In this document: piece after piece, positions 11,156-19,796 of the stretch
Layout: the number at the start of each line of letters is the position of its first letter
How positions within the stretch are numbered: the stretch's first letter is position 1
Assembly: GCF_001424875.1 (NCBI RefSeq)
Contig: NZ_LMCT01000011.1
Coordinates: forward strand, 227,982 to 278,198
Direction: 5' to 3'
DNA length: 50,217 bases
DNA from: Kitasatospora sp. Root107
GTDB taxonomy: Bacteria > Actinomycetota > Actinomycetes > Streptomycetales > Streptomycetaceae
Notes under the pieces: model-generated
What the model was told of the DNA's origin: nothing
The model's database searches: none
What the model saw: the letters and a program-made list of their open reading frames with translations, nothing else
Position numbers and translations under genes: made by a program

Positions 11156-12403
11156 ATGGACGTCGTCATCGTCGGAGCGGGAAAGGCGGGATCGCTCCAC
11201 TACCGGGCCTACTCCCATCTCGCCCGTTCCGGGCGCCTGGACCGCAACCGCATCCAGTTCCTCGACCCGGTCCGCAAGGCCGGGCCCGAACTGGCCGGAC
11301 TCCTGCGACGTGACAACGTGGCCGAGCGGGTGATGGCCACCCGGGAGGAACTGGCGCCCGGCGCACCGGAGTCGACCATCATCGACCTCTGTCTGCCCAG
11401 CCGCACGCTCGCCCCCGTTCTGCTGGAGTGGTGGCGCGCCGGCTATCGCAAGTTCGTCATCGAGAAGCCGTTCACGGTCGCCCCGGAGCTCATCGACGAC
11501 GTCCGCCGCGTCCTGGAGACCTCGCAGGCCGTCCTCGTCCGCAACTATCTGCACTCCCAAGTGCACGGGGCCGTCCGGGACTTGATAGAGCTGCACGACC
11601 TCGACCCGGTCCTGTGCGTCACCAACTTCTCCAAGGACCGCCGTGCGGACAACCTGCGCGGACGAGGCGCCTCCGGCACCGCCTCACCCACGGTCTTCGA
11701 GGTCGAGATGCCGCACCAGCTGTACATCGGCACCGACCTGCTCGGCGAACCCGAACGCGTGGAGTACGCCGAGGACCTCGACCCCATGGTCGCCCCTGAC
11801 GGAACGCCACTGCGGCTCGGCGAAGGCGTCATCGTGGGGCGGGCGGCAAGTGGTGCGGCCTTCGTGCACTACTCCAACCTGCACTACCCGACCATCGTGC
11901 GGAGCCTCGACCTGTTCAGCCGGGACGGCCTGTCGATCCACGCCACGTACGCCCCGATCTGCGAGGAGCTGGCCGACATCAAGGCCGGCGTGATGCTCTG
12001 CCGAGGCAGCACGGTCATCAGCAAGAAGCTGTTCACCTCGGACGACAACATGCTGGGCATGATCTCGGAGGCCTTCACCCGGCTGTCCGCAGCGGCCCCG
12101 GCCCGGGTCGACCTGGCCCAGGTGCTGCGCGATTCGGCGCTCATCAGGTCGGCCGTCGGGGACGCCGCAGGCCATCGGCCCGGGCCCGGAACAGGCCGCG
12201 GCGACGTGCTCCAGGGCTGGGTGGTCGACTCCTTCAAGCTGGGGCTCGGCGCGGGCGTCGGCCAGGCCTTCCTGGCCTTCCTGGAGCAGCGCCAGCGGGC
12301 CCGGCTGGCCGGGATGCTCCCCGCCCTGGACCCCGCCTTCCACACCGTCACCCCGGCCGCGCCCCTGCTGGGCGAGCGGCTGACCCGAGAGGTGCTCGCC
12401 TGA
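11156..12403 (+). CDS. Gfo/Idh/MocA-type NAD(P)-dependent oxidoreductase
   Basis: The 415-residue protein begins with a Rossmann motif (VIVGAGKAGSLH) and has the EKPF motif at about residue 103 that marks the Gfo/Idh/MocA family. That family oxidises or reduces sugars, inositols and related hydroxy compounds at a ring carbon. I chose the ATG at 11156 because the Rossmann strand follows directly. The long C-terminal region (about residues 300-415) is less typical, so the substrate may be unusual. It overlaps the next gene by one base (TGATG-type junction at 12403). With the UDP-glucose dehydrogenase downstream it could act on a nucleotide sugar, but this is inference. Confidence 0.83.
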   Translation: MDVVIVGAGKAGSLHYRAYSHLARSGRLDRNRIQFLDPVRKAGPELAGLLRRDNVAERVMATREELAPGAPESTIIDLCLPSRTLAPVLLEWWRAGYRKFVIEKPFTVAPELIDDVRRVLETSQAVLVRNYLHSQVHGAVRDLIELHDLDPVLCVTNFSKDRRADNLRGRGASGTASPTVFEVEMPHQLYIGTDLLGEPERVEYAEDLDPMVAPDGTPLRLGEGVIVGRAASGAAFVHYSNLHYPTIVRSLDLFSRDGLSIHATYAPICEELADIKAGVMLCRGSTVISKKLFTSDDNMLGMISEAFTRLSAAAPARVDLAQVLRDSALIRSAVGDAAGHRPGPGTGRGDVLQGWVVDSFKLGLGAGVGQAFLAFLEQRQRARLAGMLPALDPAFHTVTPAAPLLGERLTREVLA

Positions 12404-12897
12404 TGACGATCAAGGTCCATGGCGTACTCCATGTGGCGATGGTGACCGAGGACATCGAGCGGCTCACCGACTTCTACGTCCGTCTGTTCGACGCAGAGGT
12501 CGCCAAGCGGCTGGAGCTGACCACCCCCTGCTTCGGCGCGGGGGTGGGCGTGCCCGGTGCCACCGCCACCACCGTCCACCTGCGAATCCCCGGCGCGCAG
12601 ACCGTCCTCGAACTCACCCAGTACGACCGGCACGTTCGGGCCGGCACCACCCCGGCTCCGTCGAACACGACCGGTCTGCGCCACGTCGCCCTCGCGGTGG
12701 CCGACATCGCCGCGGCCGCCGCCGAGCTGCGCGACCAGCAGGTCGAAGTGGTCGGCGGGCCGGTCGAGGTGGACGCTCCGGCCGCCGCCCGGGGCGTGAA
12801 GTTCCTCTACCTCCGCGACCCCGACGGCAACCTCGTCGAACTGATCGAACCGCCCACCGCGCCCCCGCACTCTCCGAGAAGGAGCAACCGAGCATGA
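12403..12897 (+). CDS. VOC-superfamily metalloprotein (glyoxalase/dioxygenase fold)
   Basis: This 164-residue protein consists of two paired beta-alpha-beta modules of the vicinal oxygen chelate fold. Candidate metal ligands are the His in GVLHVAM, the Glu in VLELTQ, the His in LRHVALAV and the Glu in LVELIEP, which is the full VOC ligand set, so it may be an active enzyme rather than a binding protein. VOC enzymes include glyoxalases, epimerases and ring-cleaving dioxygenases. It overlaps both neighbours (1 bp upstream, 4 bp ATGA downstream). A second, different VOC protein is encoded at 14461. Confidence 0.83.
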   Translation: MTIKVHGVLHVAMVTEDIERLTDFYVRLFDAEVAKRLELTTPCFGAGVGVPGATATTVHLRIPGAQTVLELTQYDRHVRAGTTPAPSNTTGLRHVALAVADIAAAAAELRDQQVEVVGGPVEVDAPAAARGVKFLYLRDPDGNLVELIEPPTAPPHSPRRSNRA

Positions 12898-14075
12898 GGA
12901 TCGCCCCCGTCCAGCGCACCGAGACCGACGGCCGGCTGGAGCTCTCCGTCGACGTGTCCCATCAGGACGGCACGCCGACCGACCACCTCTGGTACCGGGT
13001 CGACCTGCGCCACGCCCCGTACCTGACCGACCTGATGGACCCCTTCCTGCTGGCCACGCTGTTCCTGGCCATGCGCAAGGGCGAGAACCTGCACGTCGAG
13101 GGCCCGGTCTCGGTGACCCTGCTGGAGAACCTGGAGGAGTTCCAGGCGGCCTGGCTGCAGTGGCGCCCCGAGCGCTACACCGCCGTCGAGCTCTCCGCCG
13201 ACCGTGAGGTGCCGGACCGCGACCGGCCCGACACCCGCTCCGCCCTGCAGACCTTCTCCGGCGGCGTCGACAGCGCCTTCACCACGATCCGCCACGTCAA
13301 GAAGACGGCCGGCCGCGGCTCGCTCGGCCTGACCGCCGCCGTGATGGTGCACGGCTACGACATCCCGCTGGAGGAGCGTGACGCGTACGACGCGCTGTAC
13401 GCCCGCAGTGTTCCGCTGCTGAAGGGCGTCGGCATCGAACTGCTGCCGGTCACCACCAACTTCCGGCAGCTGTGGCACAGCGACCTCAGGCACTGGGAGG
13501 ACGCCTTCGCCACCGGCATGACCTCCGTGCTCACCCTCTTCAGCGGCAGGTTCGAGCACGGGGTGATCGCCAGCTCCGAACCGTACGGCTCGCTCGTCCT
13601 GCCCTGGGGCTCCAACCCGATGACCGACTGGATGCTCTCCGGCGGCCGGATGCGCATGCACCACGACGCGACCGGCATCGAGCGCAGCGACAAGGTCGCC
13701 GGCCTCGCCCGGCTCTGGCCCGAAGGCGCCGACAACCTGCGCGTGTGCTGGCAGGGGGAGCAGAAGGACCGCAACTGCTGCCAGTGCGAGAAGTGCATCC
13801 GCACCATCCTCAACTTCAAGGTCAGCGGCAGCCCCCTGCCGCCGTCCTTCCCGCACGATGTGACACCGGATCAGATCCTCAGCCTGCGCGGCCTCTCCGA
13901 GGCGCACGTCAACCCGCTGCGCCAGATCCTCGCCACCGCCCGCCGCCGTGAGCTCACCGCCGAGTGGGTGGTGGCGCTGGCCGACTGCATCACCGCCAAC
14001 GAGGACGAGATCGCCCGGGGCATCAGCTACGAGGGCGGCTTCCCGCTGCTGGCCTCGGCCAGGTCGGAGCCGTGA
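12894..14075 (+). CDS. PP-loop ATP pyrophosphatase with Cys cluster
   Basis: The 393-residue protein has an N-type ATP pyrophosphatase signature SGGVDS at residues 122-127 and a Cys-rich segment (C295, C296, C298, C301, reading NCCQCEKC) that looks like a zinc site. This combination resembles QueC and related adenine-nucleotide alpha-hydrolase proteins. They adenylate a carboxylate or carbonyl and then add ammonia, an amine or sulfur to make amides, nitriles or thio-compounds. There is an extra N-terminal region of about 115 residues that I do not recognise. Queuosine partners (QueD, QueE) are absent, so a pathway-specific role is likely. It could be the bond-forming ligase the cluster otherwise lacks. 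It is coupled by ATGA and GTGA overlaps to both neighbours. Confidence 0.75.
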   Translation: MRIAPVQRTETDGRLELSVDVSHQDGTPTDHLWYRVDLRHAPYLTDLMDPFLLATLFLAMRKGENLHVEGPVSVTLLENLEEFQAAWLQWRPERYTAVELSADREVPDRDRPDTRSALQTFSGGVDSAFTTIRHVKKTAGRGSLGLTAAVMVHGYDIPLEERDAYDALYARSVPLLKGVGIELLPVTTNFRQLWHSDLRHWEDAFATGMTSVLTLFSGRFEHGVIASSEPYGSLVLPWGSNPMTDWMLSGGRMRMHHDATGIERSDKVAGLARLWPEGADNLRVCWQGEQKDRNCCQCEKCIRTILNFKVSGSPLPPSFPHDVTPDQILSLRGLSEAHVNPLRQILATARRRELTAEWVVALADCITANEDEIARGISYEGGFPLLASARSEP

Positions 14076-14401
14076 GCGGCGCCCAGTACGCGGTGGTGGC
14101 GCGCTTCAACCTCAGGCCCGAAGCCGTCGCGGCTTTCGACGCCCTCGCCGAGTGGCGCATCTCGCAGGCCGCCGCCGACGAGCCGGGCCTGGTCGGCTAC
14201 GCCGTGCACCGGATCGCGGCCGAGCCGCTGGCCCGGGTGTTCTACGAGATCTACCGCGACAAGGCCGCGTTCGACGACCACCGGGCCACCGCGCAGACCG
14301 CCGAGTTCGGGCGGCTGCACGTGCCGTTCGTCCAGGGCCCGCCGCGGATCGAGTTCCTGGAGGTGCTGTTCAGCGCGAACGGGCTCGCGCCACGCCCGTA
14401 G
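14072..14401 (+). CDS. Antibiotic biosynthesis monooxygenase (ABM) domain protein
   Basis: This 109-residue protein is a single ferredoxin-like ABM domain (AVVARFNLRPEAVAAFDAL at the start, EPGLVGYAVHR in the middle, FYEIYRDKAAFDDHRATAQT towards the end). Members include cofactor-free quinone-forming monooxygenases, heme-degrading enzymes and many of unknown role. Translation starts at GTG 14072, overlapping the stop of the PP-loop gene by 4 bp (GTGA). The FYEIYRDxAAFDDHRAT pattern is also found in LsrG-type isomerases, so an isomerase role is possible. Confidence 0.8.
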   Translation: MSGAQYAVVARFNLRPEAVAAFDALAEWRISQAAADEPGLVGYAVHRIAAEPLARVFYEIYRDKAAFDDHRATAQTAEFGRLHVPFVQGPPRIEFLEVLFSANGLAPRP

Positions 14402-14460
14402 CGGCCCCGCCCGCCCGGGCGGCCCGTTGTCCCCCGCAGACGCTTCGGAAAGCAGGACCC

Positions 14461-14919
14461 ATGACCGTCACGTACCGGCCGCACCACACGGCCTTCACCG
14501 TCAGCGACCTCGAGGCCTCGAAGGCCTTCTACGGCCACTTCGGCTTCCGGCTCATCGCCGAGTGGGCCAAGCAGGACAAGTCGTTGACCATCACGCACCT
14601 CCAGCAGGAGGGCGGCTACGTCCTGGAGCTCTTCCACTACGCCCCGGTCGCGGACGCTCCTCGTCCCACCTTCACCGTCGGCAACAACCTGCCCCAGGTC
14701 GGCGTGAAGCACCTCGGCTTCAACGTCCCCGACCTGGTGGCGACCCGCGAGGAGATCATCGCCGCGGGGATCGGCGAGGTCACCGAGATCGCCCGCGGCC
14801 GCACCCTGGTCGACTACTTCTTCGTCATCGACCCGGACGGGATGTACGTGGAGGTCGTCAAGGACTCCCGCGGCCTTCACCCGAGCGCGCCGCTGCTGCT
14901 CTCCGACGAGCAGAAGTAA
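14461..14919 (+). CDS. Second VOC-superfamily protein
   Basis: This 152-residue protein is a single VOC unit: HHTAFTVSDLEASKAFYGHFGF at the start, VGVKHLGFNVPDL in the middle and FVIDPDGMYVEVVKD at the end. Likely metal ligands are the first His, the Glu in YVLELFHY, the His in VKHLGF and the Glu in MYVEVV. It is typical of lactoylglutathione-lyase-like enzymes but the substrate is unknown. The ATG at 14461 follows a 59-bp gap and an AGGA site. It is not closely similar to the VOC protein at 12403, so the two are probably not a recent duplication. Confidence 0.83.
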   Translation: MTVTYRPHHTAFTVSDLEASKAFYGHFGFRLIAEWAKQDKSLTITHLQQEGGYVLELFHYAPVADAPRPTFTVGNNLPQVGVKHLGFNVPDLVATREEIIAAGIGEVTEIARGRTLVDYFFVIDPDGMYVEVVKDSRGLHPSAPLLLSDEQK

Positions 14920-14933
14920 GGGAGGACACCGCC

Positions 14934-15494
14934 ATGGCCGTCTCCTCCTTCATGGTGCCGCTCGGCACCCCCGCGCCCGACTTCGTGCTGCCCGCCGTCG
15001 ACGGACGGACCGTCACCCGCGAGGACCACGACGGGGCGCCCGCCCTCCTGGTGGCCTTCCTCTCCAACCACTGTCCGTTCGTCAAGCACCTGGAGAAGGC
15101 GATCGGTGCCTTCGCCGCAGAGTTCCCGGAGCTTGCCGTGGTCGCCGTCTGCAGCAACGACACCTCCGTCGCGCCCGACGACGGTCCGGACGGACTGCGC
15201 GACCAGGTCGCCCGTACCGGCTGGACGTTCCCGTACCTGATCGACTCCGACCAGTCGGTGGCCCTGGCCTACCGCGCCGCCTGCACCCCGGACTTCTTCC
15301 TGTACGGGGCGGACCGCCTGCTCGCCTACCGGGGGTCGTTCGACGACTCGACCCCCGGCAACGGCCGGCCGGTGACCGGGGAGCGGCTGCGGACCGCCGT
15401 CACCGACGTGCTGGCCGGGCGGCCCGTACCGGAGCCGCACCACGCCAGCATGGGGTGTTCGGTGAAGTGGGCACCCGGGAACGAGCCGGCCTGA
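14934..15494 (+). CDS. Thioredoxin-like (AhpC/TSA-Redoxin) protein
   Basis: This 186-residue protein has a thioredoxin fold. It begins with the peroxiredoxin-like PAPDFVLPAVDGRTVT strand and has a single active-site Cys in SNHCPFVKHLEK rather than a CxxC pair; MGCSVKW near the C-terminus is also characteristic of this family. It may reduce peroxides or serve as a thiol carrier. The ATG at 14934 has a GGAGG site. The role in the cluster is unknown; with the Cys-cluster PP-loop protein nearby, a sulfur or redox function is conceivable. Confidence 0.8.
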   Translation: MAVSSFMVPLGTPAPDFVLPAVDGRTVTREDHDGAPALLVAFLSNHCPFVKHLEKAIGAFAAEFPELAVVAVCSNDTSVAPDDGPDGLRDQVARTGWTFPYLIDSDQSVALAYRAACTPDFFLYGADRLLAYRGSFDDSTPGNGRPVTGERLRTAVTDVLAGRPVPEPHHASMGCSVKWAPGNEPA

Positions 15495-15496
15495 TC

Positions 15497-16858
15497 ATGA
15501 AGCCGAAGATTTCCGTGCTCGGCACCGGGTATCTCGGTGCCACCCACGCCGCAGGGCTCGCCGAGATGGGCTTCGAGGTCATCGGTCTGGACGTGGACGC
15601 CGCCAAGGTCGCCCGGCTGGCCCGGGGCGAGGTTCCGTTCCACGAGCCCGGCCTCGATGTCCTGATGCGCCGTCACACCTCCTCGGGGCGGCTGCGCTTC
15701 ACCACGGACTTCGCGGAAGCGGCCGCCTTCGCCGACGTCCACTTCCTCGCCGTCGGCACGCCGCAGTCCGCCGAGGGCGGGGCAGCCGATCTGACCTACC
15801 TGGACGCCGCGATCGACGCGCTGGCCCCGCACCTGACCCGGCCCTGCCTGGTCGTCGGCAAGTCCACCGTCCCGGTCGGCACGGCCGCCCGGCTCACGGA
15901 CCGCCTCGTCGCGCTCGCCCCGGCGGGTGGCACCGTCGAACTCGCCTGGAACCCCGAGTTCCTCCGGGAGGGGCACGCGGTCGCGGACACGCTCTCACCG
16001 GACCGGATCGTCGTCGGGGTGCGCTCCGACGTCGCCGAAAAGCTGCTCCGGGAGGTCTACGCGGACATCCTGGACCGGGGCACCTCGTTCCTCGTCACCG
16101 ATCTCGCCACGGCGGAACTGGTGAAGGTCGCGGCCAACTCCTTCCTCGCCACGAAGATCTCCTTCATCAACGCGATGGCGGAGCTGTGCGAGACCACCGG
16201 GGCCGACGTCACGATGCTGGCCCGGGCCATCGGCCAGGACGCCCGGATCGGGCCGCAGTTCCTGAACGCGGGAGTCGGGTTCGGCGGCGGTTGCCTGCCC
16301 AAGGACGTCCGGGCCTTCCGGGCCCGGGCCCGCGAGCTGGGCGGTACGGGCGCGGTCGACCTGCTGGGCGCCGTCGACACGATCAATCTCCGGGCCCGCA
16401 GCAGAGTGCTGGCGCTGGCCAGGGACGCCCTCGGCGGCGAGCTGGCCGGCCGGCGGATCGCCGTGCTGGGTGCCGCGTTCAAACCGGACACGGACGATGT
16501 GCGCGATTCCCCGGCCCTCGATGTCGCCACAGCGGCGGCGCGCGCGGGAGCCGTCGTGACCGTGTACGACCCGATGGCGGGGCCGGCGGGAGCCGTGGCC
16601 CGCCCGGAGCTCGACTTCGTCCCTTCCCTGGAGGCCGCCGTCACCGGCGCCGACCTCGTCCTGCTGCTCACCGAGTGGGACGAGTTCCGCACCGCCGATC
16701 CGCGCCGGCTCGCCGGGTGGGTGCGCACGCCACGGCTGGTCGACGGCAGAAACGCGCTGGACCACCGGGCCTGGGCCGAGGCGGGCTGGAGCGTCCGGGC
16801 ACCCGGGCGGGTGCCGTCGGCCGGCGAGCTTCCGTTCCGCGAGCCCGGGGCCGCCTGA
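15497..16858 (+). CDS. UDP-glucose 6-dehydrogenase family protein
   Basis: UDP-glucose/GDP-mannose dehydrogenases oxidise the sugar C6 alcohol to the acid in two NAD-dependent steps, giving UDP-glucuronate or an equivalent. This 453-residue protein shows all three domains: an N-terminal Rossmann domain (VLGTGYLGATHAAGLAEMGF), a central helical domain with KVAANSFLATKISFINAMA, and the catalytic Cys266 in GFGGGCLPKD. The C-terminal domain follows with VLGAAFKPDTDDVRDSPALDV. It starts 2 bp after the previous stop. Its place inside a biosynthetic operon suggests a uronic acid or uronate-derived unit in the product, although a UDP-sugar acid dehydrogenase of other specificity is possible. No glycosyltransferase is seen nearby. 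Confidence 0.9.
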   Translation: MKPKISVLGTGYLGATHAAGLAEMGFEVIGLDVDAAKVARLARGEVPFHEPGLDVLMRRHTSSGRLRFTTDFAEAAAFADVHFLAVGTPQSAEGGAADLTYLDAAIDALAPHLTRPCLVVGKSTVPVGTAARLTDRLVALAPAGGTVELAWNPEFLREGHAVADTLSPDRIVVGVRSDVAEKLLREVYADILDRGTSFLVTDLATAELVKVAANSFLATKISFINAMAELCETTGADVTMLARAIGQDARIGPQFLNAGVGFGGGCLPKDVRAFRARARELGGTGAVDLLGAVDTINLRARSRVLALARDALGGELAGRRIAVLGAAFKPDTDDVRDSPALDVATAAARAGAVVTVYDPMAGPAGAVARPELDFVPSLEAAVTGADLVLLLTEWDEFRTADPRRLAGWVRTPRLVDGRNALDHRAWAEAGWSVRAPGRVPSAGELPFREPGAA

Positions 16859-16911
16859 GTCCAGCACCCCTCCCCCGTCCCTCTTGCGATGCCCCCGAGG
16901 AGCGACCAGCC

Positions 16912-18324
16912 ATGGCCGACCCAGCCCTACTGCCCCTTGACCGGGCGACCTCGATCGCCGAACGGATGAATGCGCTGGTGCCCACCCGGCGGCACCGGCT
17001 GATCGTCGGCACGGTCGGACTCGCCCTGTTCTTCGACCTGTTCGAGATCTTCATGTCGGGTGTCCTGGGCACCGTGCTCACCAGCCGCTTCGACCTCACC
17101 CGGACCCAGACCTCCGGGGTCCTGGCCTCCGTCTTCGTCGGCATGTTCATCGGCGTCCTGGTGACCGGTCGGCTCGCGGACCGGTTCGGACGGCGCCGCG
17201 TCATGCTGGGTGCCATCGGCGTCTACACCGTCTTCTCGGCGGTGGGGGCGGTCAGCCCCGACGTGTCGATGGTGATCGGTGCCCGGCTCCTGGCCGGACT
17301 CGGCATCGGTCCTGTGCTGCCGCTCGCCGACTCGTACCTCAGCGACATGCTGCCCGCCCGGTACCGCGGCAGGTACACCGCATGGGCCTACACCATCGGG
17401 TTCCTGGGGGTACCGGCCGTGGGCCTGCTGGCGCGCTGGGTGGTACCGCTCAGCCCGCTCGGACTCGACGGCTGGCGCTGGCTGTTCCTGATCGGGTCGG
17501 CCGGCGGGTTGGTCGTGCTGGCCCTGCGGAACAACCTGCTGGAGTCGCCACGCTGGCTCGCTTCGGTTGGCCGGACCGCCGAAGCCGAGGCCACGCTCAG
17601 GGAGTTGGGCGACACCTCGGGGCCGGTGACGGCCGATCCGGCGAACCCGGTGGATCCCGACGGTGTGCGGGCGATGACCACCGCCGAGGCTCTGCGGGCC
17701 CTGCTGCGCAGCTCGGTGTACCGGCGCCGGATGGGCATGATGACGGTCTTTCACCTCATGCAGGCGTTCGGCGGCTACGGATTCGGCACGATGGCCCCTC
17801 TGGTGCTCTCCGCCAAGGGGTACTCCATCGTCCACTCCCTGCTGTTCAGTGCGGTGACCTTCCTCGGCTACCCGCTCGGCTCGCTGCTCTCGCTGCCACT
17901 GATCGAACGGGTGGAGCGCAAGTACCTGATCGTGGCGGCGGCGCTGTCGATGGCGGCCTCGGGCCTGCTGTTCGGCAGCGCGGACAGCGAGGTCGGCATC
18001 GTGCTGGCCGGCCTCTGCTACACGGCCGTCAGCAACGTCTTCTCGAACTCGTACCACGTCTACCAGGCGGAGATCTTCCCGACCGCGCTGCGCGTCACCG
18101 CGGTGAGCTGGACGTACTCGTTGTCCCGGATCACCACGGCCGCGATGCCGTTCCTGCTGGTGCCGGTGCTGGACGACTTCGGGTCAGGGGTGCTGTTCGC
18201 CCTGGTCGCGGTGACGCTCGGCATCATCGCGCTGGACATCGGGCTGCTCGGACCGGCGACGACCGGCCGCGCCCTGGAGGACGTGAACGAGTCCTTCCAG
18301 CACGTCCCGCAGCCCGCCGAATAG
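16912..18324 (+). CDS. MFS transporter (sugar/metabolite porter type)
   Basis: This 470-residue protein has 12 predicted helices. MFS motif A appears as GRLADRFGRRRVMLG, with the second-half equivalent less clear, and DLFEIFMSGVLGTVL and GWRWLFLIGSAGGLVVLALR helices resemble the metabolite:H+ symporter and sugar porter branches. YHVYQAEIFPTALR near the end matches the PETxPT-like region of these families. It is the last gene of block A after a 53-bp gap and is the likely exporter of the product or an importer of a precursor. Transport direction cannot be told from sequence. Confidence 0.85.
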   Translation: MADPALLPLDRATSIAERMNALVPTRRHRLIVGTVGLALFFDLFEIFMSGVLGTVLTSRFDLTRTQTSGVLASVFVGMFIGVLVTGRLADRFGRRRVMLGAIGVYTVFSAVGAVSPDVSMVIGARLLAGLGIGPVLPLADSYLSDMLPARYRGRYTAWAYTIGFLGVPAVGLLARWVVPLSPLGLDGWRWLFLIGSAGGLVVLALRNNLLESPRWLASVGRTAEAEATLRELGDTSGPVTADPANPVDPDGVRAMTTAEALRALLRSSVYRRRMGMMTVFHLMQAFGGYGFGTMAPLVLSAKGYSIVHSLLFSAVTFLGYPLGSLLSLPLIERVERKYLIVAAALSMAASGLLFGSADSEVGIVLAGLCYTAVSNVFSNSYHVYQAEIFPTALRVTAVSWTYSLSRITTAAMPFLLVPVLDDFGSGVLFALVAVTLGIIALDIGLLGPATTGRALEDVNESFQHVPQPAE

Positions 18325-18340
18325 CTCCTGGCTGAATACC

Positions 18341-18360
18341 CGTCAAAGATTCTGTTGACG
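18341..18360. promoter_or_regulatory. CGTCAA-N8-TTGACG dyad before block B
   Basis: A perfect 6-bp inverted repeat with an 8-bp spacer lies between the MFS stop and the halogenase start (18325-18555). It could be an operator or a weak hairpin. A related dyad precedes block A at 8150-8167. The rest of this 231-bp gap shows no ORF. Confidence 0.35.
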
Positions 18361-18555
18361 TGACCCGAAGGCCCGTGATGGACTCGGATCACCGGGTAAT
18401 CATCTCCTCCCGCGGATTTTTCTCAGGCTCCCTTTCGGTGCCGCGCTCGGCGCATACCGATGAGCCTTCTCCTGTGCCTGGCCACCAGCGTGGAACACCA
18501 TCACCCAGGCACGTCCAGACACGGCTTGCCGTCAAGAAAGCGAGACAGTCGACAC

Positions 18556-19509
18556 ATGGCTCCGACCACCGAAACCAAGGCATTCTCCCTCAGCGCCGAA
18601 GAGCTTGAGAAGTTTCACCGGAACGGTTACATCGGCCCCTTCGACCTGTACGAGAAGGACGAGATGGAGGCCAATCTCCAGGCTCTCCGCCCGAAACTGC
18701 TGAATACGAAGAAGGCCATTTACGGCGGCGGCCAAGCGGTCTCCGGAAACACCAACCTGGCGAACTACGACCGCCACCTGGACGTCGACTTCCTCGCGGA
18801 CCACATCACCCGGCCCGAGATCGTCGACCGGGTCTCCAGCATCCTCGGCCCTGACACCCTCTGCTGGCGCTCCGAGTTCTTCCCGAAGTACCCGGGCGAC
18901 GAGGGCACGGACTGGCACCAGGCCGACAACTTCTCCAACGTCGCCGGGTCCAAGCACCCGCAGATCGTCTGGCCCGAGGATGCCGACTTCGGCGGCACCA
19001 TCACCGTCTGGACGGCGTTCACCGACGCCAGCATCGAGAACGGCTGCCTGCAGTTCATCCCGGGCTCGCACCGGACGATGAACTACGACGAGTCGAAGAC
19101 CATGGACTACAACCCGGACGCCATCAACAGCACCGAGAAGAACGGTATCCGCCGGGGCTTCTTCGGCCACGACTACCGCCAGCTCCAGAAGGACCCGAAC
19201 TGGAGCCCGGACGAGTCCCAGGCCGTCTCCCAGGTAATGCGTCAGGGCCAGTTCATCGTGTTCTGGTCGACCCTGATGCACGCCTCCCACCCGCACAGCG
19301 GGCTCACCGACCAGATGCGCCTCGGTTTCGCCGGCCGCTACCTGCCGACCTCGGTGAAGGTCTACCCGTACTCCACGGAGCTGGAGGAGTTCGGCGGCCA
19401 GGCGACCCTGGACCAGTTCGGCAATGTTCTCACCACTGGTCAGGACACCTTCCAGCACAACCGTTTCGTCACCAGCACGGTCAACGGTCACCCGTTCCGG
19501 TCCCGCTAG
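18556..19509 (+). CDS. SyrB2-type Fe(II)/2-oxoglutarate halogenase
   Basis: This 317-residue protein is a close relative by eye of SyrB2, the syringomycin halogenase that chlorinates an unactivated methyl group of a carrier-bound amino acid. The decisive feature is the metal motif. The usual facial triad HxD/E is HQA here (His121, Gln122, Ala123 in [11 protein letters not shown]), which frees an iron site for chloride. The distal iron ligand is His242 ([12 protein letters not shown]), and Arg255 is placed to hold 2-oxoglutarate. Conserved SyrB2 stretches include [31 protein letters not shown] and [10 protein letters not shown]. The ATG at 18556 gives a start matching SyrB2. It is followed directly by its likely carrier protein. 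Chlorination is strongly supported; site and substrate are inferred. Confidence 0.95.
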   Translation: MAPTTETKAFSLSAEELEKFHRNGYIGPFDLYEKDEMEANLQALRPKLLNTKKAIYGGGQAVSGNTNLANYDRHLDVDFLADHITRPEIVDRVSSILGPDTLCWRSEFFPKYPGDEGTDWHQADNFSNVAGSKHPQIVWPEDADFGGTITVWTAFTDASIENGCLQFIPGSHRTMNYDESKTMDYNPDAINSTEKNGIRRGFFGHDYRQLQKDPNWSPDESQAVSQVMRQGQFIVFWSTLMHASHPHSGLTDQMRLGFAGRYLPTSVKVYPYSTELEEFGGQATLDQFGNVLTTGQDTFQHNRFVTSTVNGHPFRSR

Positions 19510-19529
19510 AAACCGAAAGGAAAATCACC

Positions 19530-19796
19530 GTGTCGAACAGCGCACAGAGCACCCGGTCCCTGAACCAGGAAGAGCTGGAGCAGTGGGTCGTCACCACCTG
19601 CCGGGACCTCGGGCTCGACCTCGGGAACACCGATGCCGACTTCTTCGAGGCCGGCGGCAACTCGCTGACCGCGATCCGGCTGATCGCGCAGGCGGACGAG
19701 GAATTCGGTGAGGACGTCCTGTCGCCGGAGGACCTCTTCGCCCGGAGTGGTGTGCGGGAGATCGCCGCCTCCATTCTCCAGAACTCGAAGGAGTGA
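19530..19796 (+). CDS. Stand-alone peptidyl carrier protein
   Basis: This 88-residue protein is a single phosphopantetheine carrier domain. The attachment serine is Ser45 in FFEAGGNSLTAIRL, a pattern more typical of peptidyl than of fatty-acid carriers. It starts at GTG 19530 with an AAAGGA site and overlaps the thioesterase by 4 bp (GTGA). Placed between the halogenase and the adenylation domain, it should hold the aminoacyl thioester on which the halogenase and flavoprotein act, as KtzC does in kutzneride synthesis. A phosphopantetheinyl transferase is not encoded in the window. Confidence 0.93.
   Translation: MSNSAQSTRSLNQEELEQWVVTTCRDLGLDLGNTDADFFEAGGNSLTAIRLIAQADEEFGEDVLSPEDLFARSGVREIAASILQNSKE

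Noticed and set aside
12894..14075. Annotation of the PP-loop protein as QueC (7-cyano-7-deazaguanine synthase)
   Set aside because: The motif is shared, but the extra N-terminal region and the absence of queuosine partners do not support that specific function.
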